Source: Gammaproteobacteria bacterium
GTDB taxonomy: Bacteria > Pseudomonadota > Gammaproteobacteria > GCA-001735895
Direction of reading: 5' to 3'
Length of the DNA stretch: 64,000 bases
Assembly: GCA_030066085.1 (NCBI GenBank)
Contig: JASJCI010000024.1
Location: forward strand, 1 to 64,000
Shown here: one piece after another, positions 42,073-51,275 of the stretch
Position numbering within the stretch: position 1 is the first letter of the stretch
Layout: every line of letters starts with the position of its first letter
The notes under the pieces: model-generated
The model's database searches: none
What the model was told of the DNA's origin: nothing
The model's input: only the letters and a program-made list of their open reading frames with translations
Position numbers and translations under genes: made by a program

Positions 42073-43707
42073 ATGAAAGCAAGCGACCTGTTCGTACGCT
42101 GTCTCGAAAACGAGGGCGTCGACTATATCTTCGGCATACCGGGCGAGGAAAACCTCGACGTCATGGATTCGCTGATCGGCAGCTCGATCCGCTTCGTCAC
42201 CACCCGCCACGAGCAGGGTGCGGCCTTCATGGCCGACGTCTACGGCCGACTGACCGGGCGCGCCGGGGTTTGCCTGGCGACGCTGGGACCCGGGGCAACC
42301 AACCTGGTCACCGGCTTTGCCGATGCCAACATGGATCGTGCGCCGATCGTCGGCATCGCTGGCCAGGGGTCGACCACGCGCATGCACAAGGAAAGCCACC
42401 AGGTGCTCGACCTGGTGAACCTGTTCGACCCGATATCGAAGTACAGCATCCAGATCCGCGAACCGGAAATCGTACCCGAGATCGTGCGCAAGGCGTTCAA
42501 GGCGGCGGAAGCGGAAAAGCCGGGCGGCAGCTTCATCGACTTCCCGGAAAACGTCGCCGAAATGGATGCCGGCGACAAGCTGCCGCTCAGGGTGCAGAGC
42601 CCGCGGCCGCCGGTGCCCCCGCGCGACAAGATCGAGCAGGCGGCGAAGTGTCTCTCCGAGGCGAGCTACCCGCTGGTGATGGCCGGTAACGGCGTGGTTC
42701 GCGCCGGGGCCAACGACGCACTGGTCGCGTTCGCGGAAAAACTCAATATCCCGGTGGCGACCACGTTCATGGCCAAGGGCAGTATGCCGTTTTCGCATGA
42801 CCTCTCGCTTGGCACCGTCGGCCTGCAGGCGCGCGACTACATCGCCTGTGGTTTCGACCGCGCCGACGTCATCGTTTGCGTCGGTTACGACATGATCGAG
42901 TACCACCCGCACTTGTGGAACGCCGAAAACCGCGCCAAGATCGTTCACGTCGACATGAGCCCGGCCGAGGTCGACGAACACTACGTCCTCGAGTGCGGCG
43001 TGATCGGCGATATCCGCGAAGCCCTGTTGCAGATAGCCGAGGTTGCTGTCCCGCAGGCCGAATCCAGGGCGGCCAGCCTGCGCGCGACCATCGTCGACGA
43101 GCTCAACGCGCATGCCGAAGACGATGCTTTTCCGCTGGTGCCGCAACGTATCATTCTCGACCTGCGCAAGGCTCTCGAAGCCGAGGATATCGTCGTCTCC
43201 GATGTCGGTGCGCACAAGATGTGGATGGCGCGCATGTACCAGGCGGAGCGGCCCAACACCTGCATCATCTCGAATGGATTTGCGTCGATGGGTATCGGCG
43301 TACCCGGCGCGATCGCGGCCAAGCTCGCTTATCCCGAGCGTACCGCGGTCACGGTTACCGGCGATGCCGGCTTCATGATGAATTCGCAGGAAATCGAAAC
43401 CGCGCTCCGCCTCGGTATCGCGATCGTGATCCTGGTCTGGAACGACAGCAAGTACGGCCTGATCAAGTGGCACCAGGACCGGCGTTTCGGGCGCGAGACA
43501 CAGATCGAATTCGCCAACCCGGATTTTGTTCGTTATGCCGAGAGTTTCGGCGCCAGGGGCTACCGGGTCGAATCGGCGGCTGAGCTGCTGCCGACGCTCA
43601 GGCAGGCAATCGCCGACGACACCGTGGTGCTGATCGACTGCCCGGTGGACTATTCGGAAAACATGAAACTGACCGAAAAGCTGGGCCAGCTCGTATGCCC
43701 GATCTGA
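42073..43707 (+). CDS. Acetolactate synthase large-subunit-like ThDP enzyme
   Basis: A 544-residue thiamine-diphosphate enzyme. The cofactor-activating Glu is in TTRHEQGAAFMADVYGR. The pyrophosphate-binding motif GDAGFMMNSQEIETALRLG is near the C terminus, with LVWNDSKYGLIKWHQ nearby. No regulatory small subunit is encoded. It resembles the catabolic or side-branch ALS-like proteins rather than ilvB of the branched-chain operon. The pair with the glutamate-synthase-like gene (9-nt gap, GAGG Shine-Dalgarno) looks like a conserved unit of unknown role. Confidence 0.82.
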   Translation: MKASDLFVRCLENEGVDYIFGIPGEENLDVMDSLIGSSIRFVTTRHEQGAAFMADVYGRLTGRAGVCLATLGPGATNLVTGFADANMDRAPIVGIAGQGSTTRMHKESHQVLDLVNLFDPISKYSIQIREPEIVPEIVRKAFKAAEAEKPGGSFIDFPENVAEMDAGDKLPLRVQSPRPPVPPRDKIEQAAKCLSEASYPLVMAGNGVVRAGANDALVAFAEKLNIPVATTFMAKGSMPFSHDLSLGTVGLQARDYIACGFDRADVIVCVGYDMIEYHPHLWNAENRAKIVHVDMSPAEVDEHYVLECGVIGDIREALLQIAEVAVPQAESRAASLRATIVDELNAHAEDDAFPLVPQRIILDLRKALEAEDIVVSDVGAHKMWMARMYQAERPNTCIISNGFASMGIGVPGAIAAKLAYPERTAVTVTGDAGFMMNSQEIETALRLGIAIVILVWNDSKYGLIKWHQDRRFGRETQIEFANPDFVRYAESFGARGYRVESAAELLPTLRQAIADDTVVLIDCPVDYSENMKLTEKLGQLVCPI

Positions 43708-43722
43708 GCCTGAACGGGTCGA

Positions 43723-43752
43723 TTGACACTCCCGGCGGAGCTGGCGGATACT
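43723..43752 (+). promoter_or_regulatory. Promoter with consensus -35 for the lipoprotein gene
   Basis: TTGACA (43723-43728), an 18-nt spacer and GATACT (43747-43752). The predicted start is only a few nt before the ATG at 43762, so the mRNA would be almost leaderless. Confidence 0.5.
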
Positions 43753-43761
43753 TTTGCCGCC

Positions 43762-44490
43762 ATGACGAACACGCGCGGGCTTGCATCGTTTGATCCTGTT
43801 GCCGGCCGCCGCGGCCGGCAGGTCCGGCGCTGCGCGCTGCTCGTCCTCGTAGTGGCCTGCTGGCTGGGCGGCTGTGCCGGCCAGCGGCAGCACTTCCAGG
43901 CGCTCGCGCCCGGCGCGCAAAGCATCGTGGATATTCGCGAAACTCTCGTGCTGATGCCGCTACGGGTGTGGCCGCTGCAGGCCAATCTCAAGCTCAGCGG
44001 CATGCAGCTGGTCGATACCGCCAGCGGTGACCTGCACCAGCTGGTTTTTTTCGCGGACGAATCGCTCGGCAGCCGGGACCTGCCCCTGCGCAAACTCCAG
44101 TACGAGACCGCACAGACCGCGGTGCTCGACCTGCCCCCGGGAAACTATCGCCTGGCTGCACTCGACCTCGCGTTCCCGTGGCAGAAGTCCTCGGCGGGGA
44201 TCGCCAGGTTCGAGCCCGAGGTCGAACTGGTCTTGCCGGTGGGCTCGCAACCGGCTTATGCCGGTCGCCTGACGGTCGAAATCGAGGTGCTCACCGTCAG
44301 CGACGACTTTGGCGCCCGGCGCTACGAGTTTCCACTGACCGAACCGGTCCGCCTGTACAGCATCGACCTGCAGCTCGAGGTAACAGCCCGCGTACGCATC
44401 GATGATCGCCTGCAGCAGGATCGCGCTGACGCCGTTCTCGCGTTCCCGGGTCTCGCAGACGTCGTGTTCGAAAAGTCCCTGTTTCGCTGA
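43762..44490 (+). CDS. Lipoprotein, unknown function
   Basis: A 242-residue protein. After an N-terminal basic stretch, LLVLVVACWLGGCAGQ carries a lipobox with Cys about 40 residues in, so it should be lipidated and anchored in the envelope. The mature part has two beta-rich repeats; segments such as VLDLPPGNYRLAALDLAFPW look like carboxypeptidase-regulatory or surface beta domains. I do not recognise a family. It has its own promoter and lies 54 nt after the ALS-like gene. Confidence 0.65.
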   Translation: MTNTRGLASFDPVAGRRGRQVRRCALLVLVVACWLGGCAGQRQHFQALAPGAQSIVDIRETLVLMPLRVWPLQANLKLSGMQLVDTASGDLHQLVFFADESLGSRDLPLRKLQYETAQTAVLDLPPGNYRLAALDLAFPWQKSSAGIARFEPEVELVLPVGSQPAYAGRLTVEIEVLTVSDDFGARRYEFPLTEPVRLYSIDLQLEVTARVRIDDRLQQDRADAVLAFPGLADVVFEKSLFR

Positions 44491-44520
44491 GGGCTACGTG
44501 CCGTCGATGACGGTCTCTGT

Positions 44521-45138
44521 TCAGGCGCAGTCCGGGGATGAATCGAGGTCTTGCGGGGCTTGCATGCAGCGCTGCCCGGCGTGCCAGGCGGTCTGGAGAT
44601 GGCGCTCGCGCGCGCCGGCATCGTGATTCGAGTCGAGCAACAGGTGAATGGCCGCCGGTTCGACGCCGCAATAGTCGAGTACCCCGTGACGCCACAGTGA
44701 GACGATCTTGTCGTCGTAATCGTGCCAGCCCATCATCCTGCTCGACGCGCCGGCCGGTACCAGCAGTGTACACGGCCGCGATCGTAGCAGGCTGCCCTCG
44801 GGATCCTGCCTGGGCTGGTAGGCCCAGCCGGCCGACCAGACCCGGTCGAGCCAGCCCTTCAGCATCGCCGGCATACTCCACCACCACAGCGGAAACACCA
44901 GCGCGAGCGCGTCACACTGCTCCACGCGCGCCTGCTCGGCCAGAATTTCAGGCGGCATCGCGATGCCGTCGAACTGCCGCAGGTCGCGTCGGCTCATGCG
45001 CGGATCGAAGCCCTCGCCGTAAAGGTCGGCAACCTCGACATCGTGTCCCGCCGCCTCGGCGCCGGCAACGAAACGATCGAGCACCGCGCCGCTGAAGGAT
45101 TCGCGGCGCGGATGACAAAAAACGGCGAGTACGTGCAT
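44521..45138 (-). CDS. NAD(P)H dehydrogenase (quinone), flavodoxin-like fold
   Basis: A 205-residue FMN/FAD quinone-reductase-family protein. LAVFCHPRRESFSGAVLDRF is the flavin-phosphate segment, and FPLWWWSMPAMLKGWLDRVW is the diagnostic NQO/MdaB/KefF motif. It likely transfers two electrons from NAD(P)H to quinones. The ATG at 45138 is used, 10 codons inside a longer frame. Confidence 0.83.
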   Translation of the reverse strand: MHVLAVFCHPRRESFSGAVLDRFVAGAEAAGHDVEVADLYGEGFDPRMSRRDLRQFDGIAMPPEILAEQARVEQCDALALVFPLWWWSMPAMLKGWLDRVWSAGWAYQPRQDPEGSLLRSRPCTLLVPAGASSRMMGWHDYDDKIVSLWRHGVLDYCGVEPAAIHLLLDSNHDAGARERHLQTAWHAGQRCMQAPQDLDSSPDCA

Positions 45139-45198
45139 GGCAAAGCGGGGATGACGGAACGCAGCCACGAGTTTAACGTTTGACCGCCGGCGGTTGTA

Positions 45199-45738
45199 TC
45201 AGAAATTCTTGCTCAGGCTGATCGTGCCGTTGGTGAACTCGTAGGTAATCACCGCGAGTTCGGTGCCGCGATCACGATATTTCCAGCAGCGGCTGCGAAC
45301 CGCGCCGCATTGGCCATTACCGGTGTACATTGCCCAGCCCTTGCTGCTGTTGTCGTTGCGCCCGATAACCGGCGGCGCGACCTCGAACATCATGAACCAG
45401 AAACGCGTGGCCTGGTTGTTTCGATTGGGAGTGCCGGGGGGCACGTGCGCGGAATTCTGTACCTGTCTCACCAGGCCGTTGCGAAAGCGCATGTTGATGC
45501 CGTCGATATCGACGTAGGTAGCGTTGGCCGGTTTGCCGGCGAGCGTGTAGCGCATGCCGTTTATCGAACCCAGGTACTGGCTGATGCTGGCGTAAATGGC
45601 GTCTACCTTCGCGTTTTCGGCGCTGTCGCCGAGGTCCTGGAACTTGCCGATCGCCACCGCGCCGATGATGCCGAGAATAACGACGACGGTAATCAGCTCT
45701 ACCAGGGTGAACCCGGACTGGCGGCAGGATTTTGGCAT
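45199..45738 (-). CDS. Type IV pilin-like protein with prepilin leader
   Basis: A 179-residue prepilin. The short leader MPKSCRQSG is followed by the cleavage site and methylated Phe of FTLVELITVVVILGIIGAVA. Cleavage between Gly9 and Phe10 is expected. The globular part contains a Cys pair (GQCGAVRSRCWK) that could form the C-terminal disulfide. No pilus assembly genes are near, so it is an orphan or minor pilin, perhaps MSHA-like. Confidence 0.83.
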   Translation of the reverse strand: MPKSCRQSGFTLVELITVVVILGIIGAVAIGKFQDLGDSAENAKVDAIYASISQYLGSINGMRYTLAGKPANATYVDIDGINMRFRNGLVRQVQNSAHVPPGTPNRNNQATRFWFMMFEVAPPVIGRNDNSSKGWAMYTGNGQCGAVRSRCWKYRDRGTELAVITYEFTNGTISLSKNF

Positions 45739-45823
45739 GATGCCCTGATTTATAGCGGTTGTGCGCGTATTTGCCTGTTTTTCAAGGGGATTCGACCGCC
45801 ACGGTGGGCGGCATGGTCGCGAC

Positions 45824-47428
45824 TCAGCCGCCGTGCGTGCCGCGGTCGCGCACCAGTTGCGCGTGCAGGATGTTGCGGTAGTTACGAATTTGCTGCACGT
45901 AGATCACCGGTTCACTGCCGCGCGCGCGGCCGTAGCGCAGATTCCGGTAGTACTTTTCCTGTGACAACAGCGGCAGTACGCCGCGCATATCGCGCCAGTT
46001 GTCGGGGTCGAGGTCGAGCTCGCGCGCCAGTTTGCGCGCGTCGTGCACGTGGCCCATGCCCACGTTGTAGGCCGCCAGCGCGTACCACCAGCGATCCTCG
46101 CCGCGCACCGAATCGGGAATTCGCTGCTCCAGGCGACGCAGATACCTGGCACCGCCCATGATGCTCTGTTCGACGTCGAGACGGCTTTCGACCCCCATTT
46201 CACGCGCTGTCGCCAGGGTCAGCATCATGATCCCGCGCACCCCGGTCGGGCTTTTGGCGCGGCGGTTCCAGTGGGATTCCTGGTAGGACTGGGCCGCCAG
46301 CAGGGTCCACGGAATGTCGTGTTGTTCGGCATACTTGCGGAACAGCGGCTCGAGCCTGGGCAGGCGCGAGCGAATGCGCCGAATGAAGGTGCGCATGTCG
46401 ACGTAGTCGAATTCCTGCTGGCGATAGTGTCGGTCGCGCAGGATCATCAGCGTGCCGTCCTGTTCGATCATTTCGAGCCACTGCTCGATCGAGTCGGCCA
46501 GTATTTCCCACTCGGGCGACAGCGTCCAGATCAGCGAATCGTTTTCCTTGATCGTGAATGCTACCGCCAGCTCGGGATAAAAGCGGCGCTTGATATCGAC
46601 TTCGCTCGAATTGGCGATGGTACAGCCGATCTCCTTGCGCCAGACCAGCTCGAGCAGATCGTCGACGTCGGCGTCCTCGTCCGACTCCCAGCTGAGTTCG
46701 GGATGGTCCTGCTGCAGCTCGAACAGGCGCGACTCGTAGGGCGAATCGGCGACGACCACGAGCTCGACCTCGCGCAGCTCCTCGATCGAGCGCGGACGCT
46801 TGCCGTGGTTGCGCCGGCACACGACCTGGATGTCGACATCCTGGTAACCCGGGCCCAGCAGCAGGCCGCGCTCGCGCAGCGGTGGATGATAGGTCATGCC
46901 GGCCGCGCCGATGTGTCCCTCGTCGCGCGCGATGGCGTCGTTGACCGCGCGGCTGCTGTCGCGCAGGTCGAAGCGCAGGTTGACGCCGAGGAATTCGGCG
47001 AAGGAGTTGAGGTAGTCGTGGACCGGGCCGCGGGTGAGTTCGCCCTCGCGCATCAGCGTGGTCTCGGATTCGCGCGACACCACCACCAGCTCACCATCCT
47101 GCTGCAGATCCTCGAGCGTGGTGCCGGAACCGAGTAACGACCAGGCGCCGATGAACGCGACCAGCAGTAACGCCAGCTTGAACGGCAGGCGAGGCTGCCC
47201 GCCGAATGGCGGGATGCGGCGTTCGAGCCACAGCAACGGCGACAACAGGCGTTGCCAGTCGGGCCTGACCGGGTTCGCCCGCATGAGTTCGAGCAGGTCC
47301 ACGCTGCTGTGCCACCAGAACAGCGCGCACGGCAGGATTGCGCCGCGGTAGATTTCATCGGTCAAATGCGCGCCCAGCCGCAGCAGCCAACGGCCGCGGC
47401 GAAGCGCGTTTTGATCCGGTTGTGTCAT
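45824..47428 (-). CDS. mltF: Membrane-bound lytic transglycosylase F-like protein
   Basis: A 534-residue protein. After a ~85-residue N-terminal extension comes a membrane segment (FKLALLLVAFIGAWSLLG). It is followed by a solute-binding-like domain (ELVVVSRESETTLM..., LRFDLRDSSRAVNDAI) and a lytic transglycosylase SLT domain (LLAAQSYQESHWNRRAKSP with catalytic Glu, then GVRGIMMLTLATA). It cleaves peptidoglycan glycans to 1,6-anhydro products in the periplasm. The extension contains its own hydrophobic stretch and is longer than in E. coli MltF. ATG 47428 is chosen; a TTG two codons upstream is possible. Confidence 0.86.
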   Translation of the reverse strand: MTQPDQNALRRGRWLLRLGAHLTDEIYRGAILPCALFWWHSSVDLLELMRANPVRPDWQRLLSPLLWLERRIPPFGGQPRLPFKLALLLVAFIGAWSLLGSGTTLEDLQQDGELVVVSRESETTLMREGELTRGPVHDYLNSFAEFLGVNLRFDLRDSSRAVNDAIARDEGHIGAAGMTYHPPLRERGLLLGPGYQDVDIQVVCRRNHGKRPRSIEELREVELVVVADSPYESRLFELQQDHPELSWESDEDADVDDLLELVWRKEIGCTIANSSEVDIKRRFYPELAVAFTIKENDSLIWTLSPEWEILADSIEQWLEMIEQDGTLMILRDRHYRQQEFDYVDMRTFIRRIRSRLPRLEPLFRKYAEQHDIPWTLLAAQSYQESHWNRRAKSPTGVRGIMMLTLATAREMGVESRLDVEQSIMGGARYLRRLEQRIPDSVRGEDRWWYALAAYNVGMGHVHDARKLARELDLDPDNWRDMRGVLPLLSQEKYYRNLRYGRARGSEPVIYVQQIRNYRNILHAQLVRDRGTHGG

Positions 47429-47735
47429 GCTCAAGCTACTTCTTTTGCGCCAGCATAAACAGGCTGGACGCTAATTTCCACCGTTGTCGCGGGGTCCCGG
47501 AGCCCCGCAACCCCGGCCTTGCGGGTCGACGGGGCCTCGTCGACGGTCTGCTGCCGCGGGCTGGACACCTGCGAAATCGTGTTGCGCAAGCGAGATGTAA
47601 AGCGCAGATGGCGCATTGCCGACCGGGTACCGGGTTGCGCGAGATTCGATCCGGCAGCTATCTCGCCCGGCAAGCCGCGCGCTCAACCGCCATCGACTAT
47701 CGCCGGGCGCGGGTGATCCCGCCAGGGACCGTTGG
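47429..47735. other. Non-coding gap
   Basis: About 300 nt between mltF and the EamA gene. It contains a weak hairpin (GCGGGG/CCCCGC, 47489-47508). Longer frames here read as shadow sequence without ribosome sites. Nothing else is seen. Confidence 0.4.
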
Positions 47736-48650
47736 CTACGATTGCCGCCGCCCCTCGCGCCGCAGCACGTAGATTCCCGACAGCACGATGATCGTGATTC
47801 CGAGCAGGGTCGGGCCATCGGGCACCTCGCCCCAGACGACGAAGCTCAGCAGCGTTACCCAGATGATCATCACGTACTCGAAGGGCGCGATGCGCGAAGC
47901 CTGCTCGCGCTGAAACGCGTGACTGGTGCACATGAAACCCAGGGCGCTGGTCAGGCCCGTGGCCATCAGCCACCAGAGATCGCTGCCCCCGGGCAGGCGC
48001 CAGGGCAGGTACAGGGTAGCGCCGGCCGCGTCAGCGGATGCGGCCGGTAACAGGAGCGGCAACGCCAGGCCCATGACCGGTCCGAGAACGACGAATGCCA
48101 GCGCTGCATACAGCGACATCACCGATGGCGGCGCGGTCAACTGCGCGTAGCGAACCAGCGTCTGGCACAGGGCATAGAGCAGGGCCGACACGATCGGCAG
48201 CAGCAGGATGAGGCTGAAGTCGTCGCTGCCGGGGCGCAGTACGATCAGCACCCCGATGAAACCGGCACAGAGCCCGAGCATTCGCCGCGGGCCGAAGCGC
48301 TCGCCGAGCATGGGCCGCGCCAGCAGCGTGATGAAAAACGGCGCGGTGAAAAACAGCGCGGTGGTCGTGGTCAGCGAGATCTCGGCGAGCGCGATGTAGA
48401 ACAGCATGAAAGCGCCGAACATCAGGCTTCCCCGCAGCACGTGGTAGCCGGGGTGATGACGCAGGAGCTCGCGCAGGCGCAACGTCAGCAGGATCAGCAG
48501 CAGCAGGATCGGAACCGCCACGAGGCCGCGGATGAAAACGATTTCGGCTACCGGGTAGGACGTGCTCATCTGCTTGATGATCACGTCCTGGATGGCGAAC
48601 AGCAGTTTTCCCAGCGACAGGATCGCGATCGCCTGCAGGAGGGAGTGCAT
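47736..48650 (-). CDS. EamA/DMT-superfamily transporter
   Basis: A 304-residue membrane protein with ten hydrophobic segments in two EamA halves. TALFFTAPFFITLLARPMLGERFG and IWVTLLSFVVWGEVPDGPTLLG are the conserved segment ends. Exporter of unknown substrate. It lies 21 nt downstream of the Ppx/GppA gene on the same strand and may be cotranscribed with it. Confidence 0.84.
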   Translation of the reverse strand: MHSLLQAIAILSLGKLLFAIQDVIIKQMSTSYPVAEIVFIRGLVAVPILLLLILLTLRLRELLRHHPGYHVLRGSLMFGAFMLFYIALAEISLTTTTALFFTAPFFITLLARPMLGERFGPRRMLGLCAGFIGVLIVLRPGSDDFSLILLLPIVSALLYALCQTLVRYAQLTAPPSVMSLYAALAFVVLGPVMGLALPLLLPAASADAAGATLYLPWRLPGGSDLWWLMATGLTSALGFMCTSHAFQREQASRIAPFEYVMIIWVTLLSFVVWGEVPDGPTLLGITIIVLSGIYVLRREGRRQS

Positions 48651-48671
48651 GCGCGGATCGCCGGTCCGGTA

Positions 48672-50156
48672 TCAGGTCTCGGCCAGCAGCAGATCGTAGC
48701 CGGCCGCGCCGAGCAGGTCGACTTCCTGGCGCAGGTCGGCCGCGGTCAGGGGGTGATGCTCGAGCCATTCACCGGGAATGGTCAGGATCATCTGCTGCGG
48801 ATCGTCGCAGGCGACATCGATCGGCGGCAGCTCGATCGGGATGCGCCCGCGGTTGAGCAGCACTCCGAGGCGCAACAGGCGGGTCATCAGGTTGAGCGCT
48901 TCCGGGCGCACGTAACCGCTGCCCTCTATCAGCTCTGGACGAAAATTACGTCGATGCAGGCGCACCATGATCGAAACCGCGCCCTGCTCCTGGCGCGAGA
49001 ATCCGGGCAGGTCCATGTTCGCCAGCACGTAGGCCCCGTGGCGATGATGCTGACTGTGCGCGATCATCAGGCCGATTTCGTGCAGCTGCGCGGCCCAGCC
49101 GAGCAGGCGGCGTTCGCGCTGCAGCAGGTCTTCGCCACGCAGCTGGTCGAACAGGCCGAGCGCGGTGCGGCGCACGCGCCGGCCATGCTCGAGGTCGATG
49201 TGATGACGCTTGACCAGTTCGAGCACGGTTATCGCGCGCCGGTCCTCGGCCATGACCCGGCCGATCAGGTCGTGCAGCACACCCTCGCGCAGCGAGCCGT
49301 CGGAGATGCGCATGAAATCGATGTCGAGCGCCTCGAAGATAGCGCGCATGACGGCCACGCCGCCGGCGAACACCGGGCGCCGTTCGTTGCTCAGGCCGGC
49401 GATATCGAGCGCCTCGACGTTACCTGCCTCGACGATGCGGCGGGCGAGTTTCTTCAGACCCTTGCGGGTAATGCCGGTGTCGCTCCAGCCGTTTTCGTGC
49501 AGCACGTTGGCAATCGCCCGCGCGGTTCCCGACGTACCTATGACGTCGCTGGCGGCGAGTGACTTCAGGTGCGCGATATTGGGTTCGAGTTCGAGCCGTG
49601 CGTTCAGCACGGCGCGGCGCATGCGTGCCTCGCTGTACTCGCCAGCGGGAAAGTAGCGTTCACTGGTGCTGACGCAACCCATGTACAGGCTCTCGAGAAA
49701 CAGCGGCTCGCTGCGATCGCCGACGATGATCTCGGTGCTGCCGCCGCCGATATCGACTACCAGCCGGCGACCGCGATCACCCTGCAGGGTCTGCGCCGCG
49801 CCGAGATAAATCAGGCGCGCTTCCTCGACCCCGGAAATGATCTCGATCGGAAATCCGAGCGCGTTCTCCGCCCGGGTTATGAACTCGCGCGAATTTTTCG
49901 CCTTGCGCAGCGCGTTGGTGCCGACGATTCGAACGTTGTCGGGCTCGAGCCCGCGCAACCGTTCACCGAAGCGCGCGAGGCAGTCCAGCGCGCGTTCGCT
50001 GGCAGCTTTACCGATTTCGTTGCTCTCACCGAGACCGGCGGCCAGGCGCACCATGTCGCGCTCGCGGTCGATTACCGTGATCGCGTGTTCCTCGGCGCGC
50101 GCGACGACGAGGTGAAAGCTGTTGGAGCCGAGATCGATGGCGGCAAACTGTTCCAC
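48672..50156 (-). CDS. Ppx/GppA phosphatase (exopolyphosphatase family)
   Basis: A 494-residue protein. AIDLGSNSFHLVVAR and LVVDIGGGSTEIIVG are the two phosphate-binding loops of the actin-like N-terminal domain. The C-terminal half has an HD-type helical domain (LVKRHHIDLEHGRRVRRTAL, then WAAQLHEIGLMIAHSQHHRHG), as in E. coli Ppx and GppA. It degrades polyphosphate or pppGpp; the two cannot be separated here. The ATG at 50156 has a weak ribosome site. It ends 15 nt before the enolase-superfamily stop. Confidence 0.88.
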   Translation of the reverse strand: MEQFAAIDLGSNSFHLVVARAEEHAITVIDRERDMVRLAAGLGESNEIGKAASERALDCLARFGERLRGLEPDNVRIVGTNALRKAKNSREFITRAENALGFPIEIISGVEEARLIYLGAAQTLQGDRGRRLVVDIGGGSTEIIVGDRSEPLFLESLYMGCVSTSERYFPAGEYSEARMRRAVLNARLELEPNIAHLKSLAASDVIGTSGTARAIANVLHENGWSDTGITRKGLKKLARRIVEAGNVEALDIAGLSNERRPVFAGGVAVMRAIFEALDIDFMRISDGSLREGVLHDLIGRVMAEDRRAITVLELVKRHHIDLEHGRRVRRTALGLFDQLRGEDLLQRERRLLGWAAQLHEIGLMIAHSQHHRHGAYVLANMDLPGFSRQEQGAVSIMVRLHRRNFRPELIEGSGYVRPEALNLMTRLLRLGVLLNRGRIPIELPPIDVACDDPQQMILTIPGEWLEHHPLTAADLRQEVDLLGAAGYDLLLAET

Positions 50157-50171
50157 GCTGCAATTATAGAC

Positions 50172-51275
50172 TCATCGGTAGACCGCTACCGGATCGCCGA
50201 GACTGTCGTAATCGGGCGTCACCCCCAGGCCGGGCGCATCGGGCGCGTAGATGCGCCCGTCAGCGATGCGCGGCGCGGGTTTTCCGGTGGACTCTAGGTT
50301 GTAACGGTGCAGGTCGGCGGTGCACAACAGGAACTCGGCCGGGGTCGAGGCGGCAAAATGGGCCAGGGTCGCGGTCGTTATCTCGCCGCCCCAGGTATCC
50401 TCGGCCACCACCGGGATTCGATTGCTGACGAGGTAGTCGCGCACCACCCGCGCGCGGGTCAGGCCGCCCAGGTTGGACAGTTTCAGGCAGGCGATTTCGG
50501 CCGCGCGGTCGGCAACCAGTCGTTGCGCCATCGCCAGTCCGTCGATACATTCGTCGAGCTTGATCGGCAGATCGCAGGCGCGGCGTACCTGCAGGCACTC
50601 GTCGTAGGTCTGGCAGGGCTGCTCGAGGATGTAATCCAGGTCGCGGGTTGCACGCACCACGCGCAGGGCTTCGTCGACATGCCAGCCCTGGTTGGCATCC
50701 GCCAGCGCTTTTTCACCCGCCTGGAGCTGCGGTACCGTCGCGCGGATGCGTTCGATATCTTCACGCCAGTCGGCGCCGACCTTGATCTGGAACAGACGGT
50801 ATCCCTGGCTTCGCAGGTCCATCATTTCGGCGTGCATTTCCGCGGGTGGTTTCTGCGGCGCAACCCGGTACAGCGGTGCGCCGTCGGTCAGCTTGCCGCC
50901 CAGCAACATCCAGGCGGGTTGTTCGCAGGCCTGGCCGAGCAGGTCCCAGCAGGCAGCATCGAGGGCCGCCTTGGCGTAACCGTGGCCGCGCAGCAATTTG
51001 TCCATGCGCCAGTAGATCCGCTCGACCTGGCGCGGATCCTCGCCGATCAGCGCGGGCCCGAGAATGCGCAGCGCAGCCTCGGTGCCCTCGCTGTGCGCCG
51101 TCATGTAGTTGTCGCCGCAGGGGCAGAATTCGCCGCATCCCGACAGGCCGGTATCGGTTTCGATCACCACCACGCTGGTGCGGCCGCTCTCGATCACGTT
51201 GCCGCGACCCCAGGCGTAGCTGCCGCCGACGTAGGTAAGATTTCTCCGGTACAGGCTGATGCGGCTGATTTTCAT
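50172..51275 (-). CDS. Enolase-superfamily (mandelate racemase/MLE) enzyme
   Basis: A 367-residue enzyme. The acid-base Lys is in FQIKVGADW (~residue 163). The metal ligands follow in ALADANQGW, YILEQPCQTYDE and LPIKLDECIDG, with KLSNLGGLTRARVV near. The DANQGW, LEQPC and LDE combination recalls cis-3-hydroxyproline dehydratases and hydroxyproline-betaine epimerases (HpbD), but the branch is broad. It catalyses alpha-proton abstraction from a carboxylate. The start at 51275 (MKISRISLYRR) overlaps the upstream reductase stop by 1 nt (TGATG). The open frame upstream is a shadow. Confidence 0.8.
   Translation of the reverse strand: MKISRISLYRRNLTYVGGSYAWGRGNVIESGRTSVVVIETDTGLSGCGEFCPCGDNYMTAHSEGTEAALRILGPALIGEDPRQVERIYWRMDKLLRGHGYAKAALDAACWDLLGQACEQPAWMLLGGKLTDGAPLYRVAPQKPPAEMHAEMMDLRSQGYRLFQIKVGADWREDIERIRATVPQLQAGEKALADANQGWHVDEALRVVRATRDLDYILEQPCQTYDECLQVRRACDLPIKLDECIDGLAMAQRLVADRAAEIACLKLSNLGGLTRARVVRDYLVSNRIPVVAEDTWGGEITTATLAHFAASTPAEFLLCTADLHRYNLESTGKPAPRIADGRIYAPDAPGLGVTPDYDSLGDPVAVYR

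Noticed and set aside
40990-43920. A 976-codon minus-strand open frame opposite the glutamate-synthase-like and ALS-like genes
   Set aside because: It is a codon-bias shadow of two well-supported genes on the plus strand and has no recognisable domain.
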